A DNA stretch of 64,000 nucleotides, from the NCBI GenBank assembly GCA_947588705.1, contig CANPYT010000007.1:1-64000 (forward strand), written 5' to 3'. The notes below the pieces were generated by a model. It was not told the origin of the DNA. It saw only the letters and a list, made by a program, of their open reading frames with translations, and made no database searches. Positions 40,117 through 49,679 of the stretch are shown here, in pieces (within the stretch, counting starts at the first letter, position 1; each line of letters opens with the position of its first letter). The position numbers were made by a program, and so were the translations under genes. Origin of the DNA: an uncultured Acetatifactor sp. (GTDB lineage: Bacteria > Bacillota > Clostridia > Lachnospirales > Lachnospiraceae).

Positions 40117-41718
40117 TTACTGAATATCCAGCATGGAGCTGTCAACGGTCAGGCAGAAACCGAGTGCGCCGTCGTTGATCGCAATATTCTTATAGTTCTG
40201 GAAATGGGTATCGCCCGCCGCGGTAGTGATCTGGCACTCTACATCCGCGGTATCGCCGTTGTTCGTAACCGATACGGTAACTGTAGCGCCCTGCAGGTCA
40301 GCTGCAAAGGTATCCCAGTTCCAGTCGCTCTCAACGGTCCATCCCAGCGCGTCCAGATTGTCGCCGGTGGTCAGCTGGGTATCGCCGTCCATCTTCCAGC
40401 CCCAGTTGTCCGCGCGGAGCACAGCGTATTCCACACAGTCCGCCGACTTCTCCAGAGGGCTTACCGCCTCGCTCTGCAGGACGATCACAAAGTTATTCCA
40501 GTTGGAAGCCTCTGCGCCGTGCCAGTTTACAAAGGTCTTGGAAACAGTCTCCCCGGAGGGAACTTCCCAGCCCTCGCTGAAAGTGGTCCACCAGCCGGAG
40601 CTGAAATCTTCCGCGCCAAGCTGGGTGCCGGTAACAGTAACCACAGGATTCTGAGGCTCCTCTTCACCGCCCGCGGCCCCTTCGGGAGCTACAGACTCAA
40701 CGGCAGGGTTGCCAAGCTGATACAGAGACAGGACCTGACCGGGAGTCAAAGCGCTGTCAAACACATACAGATCATCCACAAATCCCTTGTAGATGGTATC
40801 CCAGTAGTTGATGCCGAACCAGGACTCAAACGACGCATCGCCGGGCTTCATGATGTTGGGGGCAAGAGAAGCATCCCAGGTCCACTCATCCCAGTAGGTG
40901 TGATTGGTGTAGTTGTCAGCGGAATCATATACCAGATTGCCGTTGATATAATACTGAGCGCCGACAGTCGTTGCCCCAGTCGCGCCGTTCTGTACTTCGC
41001 CGGAGGCAACAAGGGTAACCATCACCCATTCCCTGATACCATGCCTCTGGTCATCGAAAGCGTACATCCAAGGCCAGCAGTCGGTGCCGTCCTGTGCGTC
41101 GCTTGCCTCGTTACGGCTCCAGACGATAGGGAAGATCTTAGCGCTGTCCGTGCCCCACTCGGACTGTGTAATATTAAACCATGTTACGTCATTTCCGGCA
41201 TCCGCCGCTTTACCCATATTATAACCCAAGGTAAGGGTCGGCGCATAAGTAGCCACTCTGTCCGCGTTCATCCAGTAGGATACGGTATAAGTATCTGTAT
41301 TGGTAGGCTCCAGATGCAGGTTTACCGCATGTTCGCCGTCCAGATAAAGTGCCTGGCCCACAGGGCCGTCCGCATAGCTCAGGGAAGCGGTGGAATCCAC
41401 GATACCGTGGGTAGCGCCGTCCAGGTCCCCGGGCTCATTCTCCGCCCGCTCTACGACCGTGTAGCCTTCGCCCGCGCCCTCGTCAAAGGTGATATGGGCA
41501 AAAGCGTCGGGAATTGCCTCAGGCGTCACCTCTGCGGCAGTACCGCCGGCCTCTCCCTCTGTCTCTCCGCCAGCCTCGGTGCCGGCCTCTCCTTCCGTCT
41601 CGCCACCGGTTTCCGTGTTTCCGGCCTGGCCGCCGTCTCCGGCGTCCCCGCCGCCGCATGCCGCAAGGGATGCAACCATCGCAGCCGCAAGCAGTACGCT
41701 CAGAAATTTCTTTTTCAT
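40117..41718 (-). CDS. LamG/concanavalin-like domain lipoprotein, putative surface glycan-binding protein
   Basis: 533 aa; lipobox SLAAC; low-complexity linker GGETEGEAGTEAGGETEGEAGG; LamG-like GPVGQALYLDGEHAVNLHLEPTNTDTYTVSYWMNA...GFVDDLYVFDSALTPGQVLSLYQ. Confidence 0.75.
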   Translation of the reverse strand: MKKKFLSVLLAAAMVASLAACGGGDAGDGGQAGNTETGGETEGEAGTEAGGETEGEAGGTAAEVTPEAIPDAFAHITFDEGAGEGYTVVERAENEPGDLDGATHGIVDSTASLSYADGPVGQALYLDGEHAVNLHLEPTNTDTYTVSYWMNADRVATYAPTLTLGYNMGKAADAGNDVTWFNITQSEWGTDSAKIFPIVWSRNEASDAQDGTDCWPWMYAFDDQRHGIREWVMVTLVASGEVQNGATGATTVGAQYYINGNLVYDSADNYTNHTYWDEWTWDASLAPNIMKPGDASFESWFGINYWDTIYKGFVDDLYVFDSALTPGQVLSLYQLGNPAVESVAPEGAAGGEEEPQNPVVTVTGTQLGAEDFSSGWWTTFSEGWEVPSGETVSKTFVNWHGAEASNWNNFVIVLQSEAVSPLEKSADCVEYAVLRADNWGWKMDGDTQLTTGDNLDALGWTVESDWNWDTFAADLQGATVTVSVTNNGDTADVECQITTAAGDTHFQNYKNIAINDGALGFCLTVDSSMLDIQ

Positions 41719-41735
41719 AGTTTCCCTCTCTTTCT

Positions 41736-41782
41736 GCCGCTTTAAGCGGCTTTCGGCCGGAGGGCGGAATCGCCCGCCCTCA
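41736..41782 (-). promoter_or_regulatory. Tandem intercistronic hairpins
   Basis: Perfect GCCGCTTTAAGCGGC (41736-41750) and GAGGGCGG-AATCG-CCCGCCCTC (about 41760-41781) between two lipoprotein genes. Confidence 0.5.
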
Positions 41783-41825
41783 CGGTCAAATCTGCATTAC
41801 CTGATTTATAGAAACTTTTCAATCC

Positions 41826-43352
41826 TTATTCACTGTACTTGGATTCAAAAGTATCTACCACTGTCTGATACTTCGCAAGCTCCTCGTCGGAAAGAATGTC
41901 ATAGCCGTTAGGGCCAAAGTACGCTATCATGGCCTCCGCATGGTAATAGTTGGCCTGCTCGGTAGCAGCTTCCACATAATCCGCAGCCTTTGCCTTGCCT
42001 GAGTCTACCAGATCATGGATGCCGATACTGTTGAAATACTGATCACAGAAATTCCAGTATCCCGCAATATTGCACCATCCGTAGCAGACCGGGCGGGTCA
42101 CGCTTGCAAAGAAGTCGTCCCAATACTGTTTGTTCTCCTCATAATGGTAGAACAGCTGCTTATAACGGTTCCAGACATTTTCATCCATCGTGGTCGGCAT
42201 AGGCATACCGGCGTTTTTCAGCGGCACCTTGGATGCATTGAGAATGGTATCATCCTCATAAATGTCAAGCCTGGCGTTCCATCCGTCCAGTCCGAAGGTC
42301 ATAAACTTCAGAAGCAGATACGCCTCATAGGGATGTTCGCAGGAAGTAGATACGCCGGCCATGAACATCTGGCCGATAACGTTATGTTCCTTCTCGTCCA
42401 CTACATTGGGGGTCACATAAGGAACAATGTCAAGGCCCCACTGATCCTGATAGCCTTCCACGCCCCACACATTCATAAAGGTCCAGAAGCCCTCGGAGAA
42501 TACCGCCACATGGCCGGTGGTTCCGAAATAACCCTCCCAGTCGCCGGTCCAATCTTCCATTTCCTGGGTCTCCGTCTGAGGAGCCACATAGCCGGACAGT
42601 TTCAGGTCTGAAAATTGCTGCTCGCCCACTGCCCAATAGGACAGATCAAAGTCTTCACCGTTGAAGCCAAATTCCCCTTTGATCTTACGCTCTTCCGGGG
42701 AACATGCGGCGATCCCGTACAGGGAGTCCAGCCGGTTGTAATATCCGAGGCCGAAATACTTCATCTCACCCGCGGATCCCTCCTTGGTCGCGTCCTTGAT
42801 CAGCTGGATCATCTCATCCCAGGTCCAGTCGGTCCGGGGCATCTCAAGGTTCAGGGCCTTGATCACGTTTCTGTCAATGAAGATGGCGCTGGGCGCATAG
42901 TTGGTAGGCACCGCGTATCTCCTGTCTGTGTCAAAGCAGCCGAGGCCGTACTCGTTGATCGTCGGCAGCAGATTCTGGGTCTCCGGATCCGCATTATAAT
43001 ACTCGGAAATGTCAGCCCAATACTGGTTTGCCAGGGCTGTGTCAATGTCCGTGCCCGCAAACACATCCGGGAAGTTCCCGGCGCTTGCCGCCGCGGAAAG
43101 ATCCTGGCTCATGTCATCGATCAGTTTCACTTCCACATGGATGTTCGGATATTTCTCCATAAACTTTTCCGCCATGAGTTCCATGGTGGTCTCATCCTCG
43201 TAATGCCAGAAAGAGAGGGTGATGTCATCGGTGGTCACACCGTTCTCATCCACATTTCCGGAAGCCGCCCCCCCGCCTCCTCCGCCGCCGCAGGCCGCAA
43301 GTGACGCTGTCATCGACAGAGCGAGCAGTGCGCTCAAAATTTTCTTTTTCAT
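41826..43352 (-). CDS. ABC transporter extracellular sugar-binding lipoprotein
   Basis: Lipobox SLAAC; ITLSFWHYEDETTMELMAEKFMEKYPNIHVEVKLIDDMSQDLSAAASAGNFPDVFAG; start set at MKKKILSALLALS. Confidence 0.92.
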   Translation of the reverse strand: MKKKILSALLALSMTASLAACGGGGGGGAASGNVDENGVTTDDITLSFWHYEDETTMELMAEKFMEKYPNIHVEVKLIDDMSQDLSAAASAGNFPDVFAGTDIDTALANQYWADISEYYNADPETQNLLPTINEYGLGCFDTDRRYAVPTNYAPSAIFIDRNVIKALNLEMPRTDWTWDEMIQLIKDATKEGSAGEMKYFGLGYYNRLDSLYGIAACSPEERKIKGEFGFNGEDFDLSYWAVGEQQFSDLKLSGYVAPQTETQEMEDWTGDWEGYFGTTGHVAVFSEGFWTFMNVWGVEGYQDQWGLDIVPYVTPNVVDEKEHNVIGQMFMAGVSTSCEHPYEAYLLLKFMTFGLDGWNARLDIYEDDTILNASKVPLKNAGMPMPTTMDENVWNRYKQLFYHYEENKQYWDDFFASVTRPVCYGWCNIAGYWNFCDQYFNSIGIHDLVDSGKAKAADYVEAATEQANYYHAEAMIAYFGPNGYDILSDEELAKYQTVVDTFESKYSE

Positions 43353-43409
43353 CTCTTTTCCTCCTTTTTTATCTCTAAGCCGGCACCATGCCGACATAGA
43401 TCCCTTTCA

Positions 43410-44420
43410 TTATTCTCCCGTGATACCGGTTCTGTCAATACTTTCCACAAAATGCTTCTGAAGGAAGAAGTACATGATCATCAGAGGCAGTACGCTCAGC
43501 ATGGTGGCCGCCAGACGTATGGTCTCATTCAGATCCGTAGCCATGTCTCCGGTGGCGGTCCTGGTCTCATTGTAATTGGTGGTAAAGTTTTTCAGCTGGA
43601 TCACCAGGTTGGTCCAGTTGCTGTGGGAGGTAAGTCCCCGCACATAAAGTTCCGTCAGGTAAGACTCGTTCCAATACCACACAAAGGAAAACAGGAATAC
43701 CGTCAGGATCGCCGGAGCCGCGGAGGGCACCGCGATCCGTACAAAGGACTTGAAATATCCCGCGCCGTCTATCTTGGCCGCCTCGATCAGCACCCTGGGC
43801 ACCTGCTTGAAAAACTGATAGAAGATCAGGATAAAGATCGGCGCGTTCAGCCCGTTTCCAAACAAGGCCGGCAGGATAAAGGCCCACAGGGTCCCAACGA
43901 TCTTTATCTTGTTATACAGCACATAAGTAGGTATCATCGTCACCTGGCTGGGCAGGATGTAGGAAAAGATCAGCAGGCCCATCAGGATATTTTTGCCCTT
44001 GAAATTAAAACTTGCAAACCCATAGCCAACGATCATGCATATGACCACATTACACAGCGTGGGCAGTCCGGCTATCAGGACGCCTTTCCCGAGGGAAGCC
44101 CAGAAATCCATACTTTTTGCCGCGTCAATGTAATTGCTCAGGTAGAGTGTGCTGGGGATCCACCGGATGGAAGTGTCCAGCAGATCTTCCCGGTTCATGA
44201 AGCTTGTGCTCAGCATGTACAAGATCGGATACAGATAGATGAACCCGATGCAGATCAGCAGCGCATACACCACGATCTGCTTGCCGACGCCTTCTTTCTC
44301 CCTGGTTCCGAAAACAAAGCGATGAAGCTTTTCCTTGGTAAAATATTTAGCGATAATCTCCTTCGCCGCTGTAGGTCTTGTAGTTGCGCTTTTTGCGCGC
44401 GCGTTCGAGCTTTTTGACAT
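43410..44420 (-). CDS. Carbohydrate ABC transporter permease (MalG-type)
   Basis: 336 aa, 6 TM; EAA-like loop LIEAAKIDGAGYFKSFVRIAVPSAAPAI; RBS GGAGGGGAATCCGAA-ATG. Confidence 0.93.
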   Translation of the reverse strand: MSKSSNARAKSATTRPTAAKEIIAKYFTKEKLHRFVFGTREKEGVGKQIVVYALLICIGFIYLYPILYMLSTSFMNREDLLDTSIRWIPSTLYLSNYIDAAKSMDFWASLGKGVLIAGLPTLCNVVICMIVGYGFASFNFKGKNILMGLLIFSYILPSQVTMIPTYVLYNKIKIVGTLWAFILPALFGNGLNAPIFILIFYQFFKQVPRVLIEAAKIDGAGYFKSFVRIAVPSAAPAILTVFLFSFVWYWNESYLTELYVRGLTSHSNWTNLVIQLKNFTTNYNETRTATGDMATDLNETIRLAATMLSVLPLMIMYFFLQKHFVESIDRTGITGE

Positions 44421-45399
44421 TTCGGATTCCCCTCCTTTCTATCTTCTTTACCATCCTTGCCTCTTTCTTCATCTGGCGCTTCCTGCGTTTTACCTGCTTG
44501 TCATAGATATCCTTTTTGGAGCCTAAGAGCAGGAAGAAGAGGAGCACTACCAGCGTTATGATCACAGCGTACATCCACGCCATCGCGGATGCGTACCCAT
44601 AACCTTTCTCCTTGGTGCCGGAGAACATGGCCGCCTGGATCATAGTGATCAGCGAGTTCTGTTCGTTTCCGGACAGGAAGATCACGGAATACACCGCATT
44701 CAGCAGGATCATCGGCTTGATCGTAGGCAGTGTGATCTTCCAGAAGCATTCCCATTTGGAACCGCCGTCGATCTTTGCCGCCTCGTAGAGGGAAGGATCG
44801 ATCTTCTGCAGCGCCGACAGGAAGATCAGGATCTGTACGCCGGAGTACCAGAGGATCATGATCATGCTGGAAAAGAGCTCTCCAATGCTGCTAGCCAGGC
44901 TGCTTGGCAGGAAGGTGTCAAGGGCCGTCACTATGGACTGCACATTCATGGCCGGGATCGTGGCCGCGCCCTCGTCTACCAGCATATTCATAACAGGCCC
45001 GCTGACGATGATGACGGGAAGGAAGAACACCAGCCGGAAAAATCCTTTCAACCGGATCTTACCGTTCAGCATCATGGCGATCAACAGTGCAAACACCACG
45101 ATCACGGGCACCTCAAGGATCGTCTGCCACAGGTAAGTCAGGATCTGCTGGGGAAATTCCGGATTCTCCAGCCAGATCTGTGTAAAATTGCCCGTCCCTA
45201 CGTAAATATACTTGGTTTCCAGGGGCGTGATCCGGATATTATACCACATGTAGTAGAAAGACTGGCCGAGAGGATAGAGCATAAACGCTATCACACCGAT
45301 GATCCATGGCGCAACGAACGCATAACCGGCAAGCGCCTCTTTTTTCTCCAGCTTTCCAATCTTTACCTTCGGGTTTTTGGTTTTCTTTTCTTTACTCAT
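44347..45399 (-). CDS. Sugar ABC transporter permease (MalF-type)
   Basis: 350 aa; LYEAAKIDGGSKWECFWKITLPTIKPMILLN EAA loop. Confidence 0.93.
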   Translation of the reverse strand: MSKEKKTKNPKVKIGKLEKKEALAGYAFVAPWIIGVIAFMLYPLGQSFYYMWYNIRITPLETKYIYVGTGNFTQIWLENPEFPQQILTYLWQTILEVPVIVVFALLIAMMLNGKIRLKGFFRLVFFLPVIIVSGPVMNMLVDEGAATIPAMNVQSIVTALDTFLPSSLASSIGELFSSMIMILWYSGVQILIFLSALQKIDPSLYEAAKIDGGSKWECFWKITLPTIKPMILLNAVYSVIFLSGNEQNSLITMIQAAMFSGTKEKGYGYASAMAWMYAVIITLVVLLFFLLLGSKKDIYDKQVKRRKRQMKKEARMVKKIERRGIRNVKKLERARKKRNYKTYSGEGDYR

Positions 45400-47607
45400 T
45401 TACTCAACCACCTCATAGGACATTCCTTCGAGAGTGTGACCGTCAGCGCTCTGCTGGGAGGTACTGTAATTGATATAAATCGTCACACCATTGTCATAGG
45501 TTACGACGGTAATGCCATTATCCCTGATCTCATGCCCCGTAATATAGGCTCCTTCCACCTTCTCGTTGATCGCTTTCAGCTCCTGTGTATACTGGAGGAT
45601 CGTATCGCGGTATACGCTGTACTCGGAGCTGTAGACATCGCTGGAGTTGGTATAGATCAGGTCGGCGGAGCTTTCCTTGGTGATATAGAAGGAAGGATAG
45701 GTCCCCGCCTCCACCATCTTCAGGAAAAACTCCTGCTTGTTGGCTTCAAAGTTCACATAATCCGAATATACCGGTATCACACCCTTCAGCACCATGCTCA
45801 TGAACGGAATGCTTTCATCCTCATATATGTAGCTTGAGGTGTAAAGCGGCATATCCAGGAACGCATCCGCGTATTTCCACAGGTATGCGTAAGGAACTTC
45901 CAGAGCCAGGTTCGTAGAGGCGTCCAGGGCGTCAAACATCTGTCCGTAACTGTCCGCGCAGTCATAACGGCTGTAGGAAGTGCCGCTGTAAATGTAGGTA
46001 AACAGGTTATTGCTGACACCGCCGACCGCTAAATTCGTCACATTTTTCTTCGCCGCGCTCTCCGCAAATTTTGTCAGCAGCGCATTGGTTCTGGCCGGCG
46101 TCAGGAAATTAAATTCCTCGTACACATCCTGATAAGTGTCCTCCACATATTTCCTTTTATTGACCTGCTTGATCACGTTAAACGTAGCGTTGTTCTCGGT
46201 AGGATTGATCCTGAGGGCATCCTGATACAGGTAAAAGGAAATGCCCTTCGCCGCGGCCTCCTCTGTCAGCTTCGTCAGCTCCGAGGTCCCGCCGATCTCC
46301 TTATCCGCCTTGTACGAAGTGACGGGGAGGTTGTAAATACCGCCCTTCTGCCAGCCCTTATAAGCGCTGAAAAAATCCGTCACGCCCGCGTCTTCCAGAT
46401 CCTCATAGATCCCGCGGATGTCATCCACTGTCGTCATCACCACGGCGCTGGTGCCTATTACCCAGGATTCCCTGTCGGTCCCCAGGAAGTCTACTCTGGT
46501 ACGATAGGAAGTGTCTTTTTTGCTGAGATCGCCATTCTGCAGCAGGTAATTCCGGTAAGCGGCGGCCATACCGCTGTAATTTGCATTGTCTCCTGACAGG
46601 AACAGGTAACGGATCTGGAGATCCGAATGGCTCCTGTCCGTCTCCACCGTATCAAAGGAACCGATGGTGGTATTGTTGCTGGTGGGCTGCTTATACAGCT
46701 TCCTCTCTATGAACCTTGCGTAAATCCGGTTGTAATCAATGCTGGCGCCATTGGGCGAAGCCTCAATGGTAGCTCTCTCCGCGCCGTCTTCCACCACCGC
46801 CAGATAAGCGATCCCATCGTCCGTGTAAGCCATCCCGTATATGGGGGCGATCACGCTGTTGGCCGTGTTTACCATCTTATACTTTTCCCAGAAAAGCGTC
46901 GTCACCGTGTTGTCGATAAAACCGATATCCGTTCCATAGATCATGGTGGAATATCCGCTCTTGAACCTTCCCTCCTTGTCATCCAGGTAGATCAGGGCGC
47001 CGTTCCCGTCGGGAATAAACATATAACCTTCCTTGTCATCCAGGTAAGAAGCGCCAAGATAAGGATACATGGCAATCGTTCCGATGTAATATGTCTCATC
47101 TTCTTCCCGGATGGAGTCGTCGGGGATCCGGGCGGTGACACCGTCCTCCGTGAGCTCCACCTCCAGCCGCATACCTATTTTGTAATCGTTCCAGTAAACA
47201 TCGGCGGAAAATCCGTTGTCCGTATAGGTGATCTCTTTTGTCACGTCATCGTTGATCAGATCCGCCTGCATGGTATCGTTGGTGCCATAGATCAGCTGCA
47301 GCAGCAGGCCCGACCGCATCTGGCCAAGCCAGAGCTCGTTGTTCTTCCCGTCATCATAAGATACCGCCGACTCCATGTACTTACCCGTAGCCTTATCCTG
47401 TACAATGATGGAAAGGTAATCCTCGTTCATATACAGGACATATCTATCATTTTCCGCGATCTGTTTATGTCCGTTCAGTTCCTGCGCCGCGCGGGCGGTA
47501 AGGGGAAAGGAAAGTACACCGGGCAAAGTAAGCAGGCAGGCAAAGGTCAACAGCAGTGCAATTTTCTCTCTCCAGCTTTTTTTCCGCTTTTTCCACTTAA
47601 TTGCCAA
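45400..47607 (-). CDS. DUF5696-like exported/membrane-anchored protein
   Basis: N-terminal TM/signal, RYVLYMNEDYLSIIVQDKATGKYMESAVSYDDGKNNELW; start proposed at TTG 47607 (MAIKWKKRKKSW) overlapping the preceding gene's stop, with GGAGAGGTGG upstream. Confidence 0.75.
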   Translation of the reverse strand: MAIKWKKRKKSWREKIALLLTFACLLTLPGVLSFPLTARAAQELNGHKQIAENDRYVLYMNEDYLSIIVQDKATGKYMESAVSYDDGKNNELWLGQMRSGLLLQLIYGTNDTMQADLINDDVTKEITYTDNGFSADVYWNDYKIGMRLEVELTEDGVTARIPDDSIREEDETYYIGTIAMYPYLGASYLDDKEGYMFIPDGNGALIYLDDKEGRFKSGYSTMIYGTDIGFIDNTVTTLFWEKYKMVNTANSVIAPIYGMAYTDDGIAYLAVVEDGAERATIEASPNGASIDYNRIYARFIERKLYKQPTSNNTTIGSFDTVETDRSHSDLQIRYLFLSGDNANYSGMAAAYRNYLLQNGDLSKKDTSYRTRVDFLGTDRESWVIGTSAVVMTTVDDIRGIYEDLEDAGVTDFFSAYKGWQKGGIYNLPVTSYKADKEIGGTSELTKLTEEAAAKGISFYLYQDALRINPTENNATFNVIKQVNKRKYVEDTYQDVYEEFNFLTPARTNALLTKFAESAAKKNVTNLAVGGVSNNLFTYIYSGTSYSRYDCADSYGQMFDALDASTNLALEVPYAYLWKYADAFLDMPLYTSSYIYEDESIPFMSMVLKGVIPVYSDYVNFEANKQEFFLKMVEAGTYPSFYITKESSADLIYTNSSDVYSSEYSVYRDTILQYTQELKAINEKVEGAYITGHEIRDNGITVVTYDNGVTIYINYSTSQQSADGHTLEGMSYEVVE

Positions 47608-49657
47608 GTTTATACACCACCTCTCCAAAGATTGAATGGATAAAGTCAAATACCTGAGACCACAGAACATATATGATAAACGCCAGCAGCAGCGCTATCA
47701 GGATAGTAAATACCGTCAGGAAAATGATCTTTACCGTCTCTTTGATCGTGTAGTTGTTGATCTCCCGAATGGATATAAACACCAAAACCGCGATCCATAC
47801 CAGCATGAACAGTTGTGCAAACTCAATGAAGAATACTTCATTGTCCGTCACCACATGGGACAGGAGGAAAATGATCGGAGTAAACACAAGGTAGGGCGTC
47901 AGGCTGTATACAAAGGAACAGTAAATATGTTTCAGCTTTCCTTCTCCGTCATTTATGGTACAGACCAGATAATTGCACCCGGTCACAAGGACAAGGGCGA
48001 TCACGATCAGTCCAATGTCGGATACGATATCATAAGACCCCTCTCTCACTGTCTTCATCAAGAATCCGCAGAAATACTTGTTGATGATGTAAAACAGAAT
48101 AATGAGGCAGACCATGATATTGGCGCTCCCCATAGACACACGTTCCTGCCGCTTAATGCCGTAGCAGCCGTCCAGGGGATGTCTCATAAAATAGAACATA
48201 TACCGCAACTGCCGGATGAGCCTTACTTCCCCGACTCTGTGGAGCGCCGCCCGCACAGGCTTTAAGATGCCCTTCTTTTTGTCCAGCACCTTGACCACTT
48301 TCACAAGGATCCACAGCGCGGCCACGATCAGGATCACCGTCACCAGGTTGCGCTTCAGCCAGTTATTCCGGATCTCCCAAAATGCGTCGGAATACCCCTC
48401 AAAATCCTTGGCAAGCTTTGCATAAACTATGGCGTTGTCATAATCTTCCTCCTGGATCAGCGCCCGCCCCATAGCCATATTGGCGTAATCAAAGAGGTTG
48501 TTCATTTTCAGCACTTCTGTCAGAGGTTCCTTGCTCTCCGTATAACGCCCCTTGGAAAACAGGTACAAGGCGTCATGCAGCAGGCCGGTAAACTCTGTGG
48601 GTTCATAGATCTGGATCCAGGCATTGTCGGAATCCAGCACATAGATCCGATCCTCGTTGTCGATCTGAATGGCCTCCAGCTTTGTGGAAAGGCCGATCCT
48701 CTGCTGGCCGTCATCGCTTCCGCCGAACACAAAGAGCAGTTCGCCCTCGTTGGTGTACTCGTATATGTATCCCTGGGTGGATGCCACAAAGATATTGTCA
48801 TGGTTTCCCACCGCCACAGCCGCCGGCGTATCCTCATAGGCGTCCGCGGCGCCGTCAATCATATCCGTTCCGGCAATATTCAGCCTTTTCAGGGTCTTCT
48901 CCTGCTCGCCCCTGGTGACGGTATAGATCAGACCCTTTTCATCTATCGCCATGTTGTCGGGGGTAGAAGGAATATTGGCCTGGGATTTCGCTCTCTGGGC
49001 ATCGGTCTGGATCGCTCTCCAGACAATGTTCCAAAGCGAAGGATCCGTGCCGTTGGTACCGAAGTATCCAAGGAAGGTTCCCCCTTCCACAGGGCTGATC
49101 TGCACAATGCCGTTGGTGTTGGACTCACAGATGATATACATGGTCCCGGCTTCGTTCACAACGATTTTCAACGGCAGGAAATCCTGAGTGCTGCCGTAAA
49201 GAGGATGGTCGGGCTTGCCGTAAGTCTGGATCAGCTCCCCTTCCCCGTCAAAGAGGAAAATACTCCGGGCATCCCTGTCCGCCACGTAACAGATGCCGTT
49301 TCCGGTCACATACAGGCCCCGGGGATTTACAAGCGTTCCTTCCCCGAATGTCCTTATCAGGTTCCCCTCCATGTCCGACACCACCACTCTGGCGTTGCCG
49401 CTGTCCAGAATGTAAATCTGGCCGTCATCTGTCAGCATAAAATCCGTGGGGCCCACCAGCGTCTCTTCGCCCACCTTTGTGATGGTGGCGTAGGGCAGAT
49501 ACGCTGTCTGGGTTTCCGTCACATAACCGTATCCGTCTACGGTATAGGTGCGGTAGGGAGAGTCCGCGTATACTTCCGCCGCGGGCGTCACGGCCATCCC
49601 TGCCGCAAGGAGGACTGCTGACAATGAAAACAAAAGTTTTTTGAACGTCTTTTTCAT
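47597..49657 (-). CDS. NHL-repeat extracellular domain plus Yip1-like membrane domain protein
   Basis: 686 aa; NHL-type blades (FMLTDDGQIYILDSGNARVVVSDMEGNLIRTFGEGTLVNPRGLYVTGNGICYVADRDARSIFLFDGEGELIQTYG) and C-terminal 5-TM region with Yip1-like features. Confidence 0.78.
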   Translation of the reverse strand: MKKTFKKLLFSLSAVLLAAGMAVTPAAEVYADSPYRTYTVDGYGYVTETQTAYLPYATITKVGEETLVGPTDFMLTDDGQIYILDSGNARVVVSDMEGNLIRTFGEGTLVNPRGLYVTGNGICYVADRDARSIFLFDGEGELIQTYGKPDHPLYGSTQDFLPLKIVVNEAGTMYIICESNTNGIVQISPVEGGTFLGYFGTNGTDPSLWNIVWRAIQTDAQRAKSQANIPSTPDNMAIDEKGLIYTVTRGEQEKTLKRLNIAGTDMIDGAADAYEDTPAAVAVGNHDNIFVASTQGYIYEYTNEGELLFVFGGSDDGQQRIGLSTKLEAIQIDNEDRIYVLDSDNAWIQIYEPTEFTGLLHDALYLFSKGRYTESKEPLTEVLKMNNLFDYANMAMGRALIQEEDYDNAIVYAKLAKDFEGYSDAFWEIRNNWLKRNLVTVILIVAALWILVKVVKVLDKKKGILKPVRAALHRVGEVRLIRQLRYMFYFMRHPLDGCYGIKRQERVSMGSANIMVCLIILFYIINKYFCGFLMKTVREGSYDIVSDIGLIVIALVLVTGCNYLVCTINDGEGKLKHIYCSFVYSLTPYLVFTPIIFLLSHVVTDNEVFFIEFAQLFMLVWIAVLVFISIREINNYTIKETVKIIFLTVFTILIALLLAFIIYVLWSQVFDFIHSIFGEVVYKLGN

Positions 49658-49679
49658 CTAATTCCTCACTTCCTCGCTT

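Noticed and set aside
41560-41620. Coding tandem repeat in LamG lipoprotein (GGETEGEAG units) as a phase-variable tract
   Set aside because: Two imperfect units encoding a flexible linker; too few and too degenerate at DNA level to argue for slippage.
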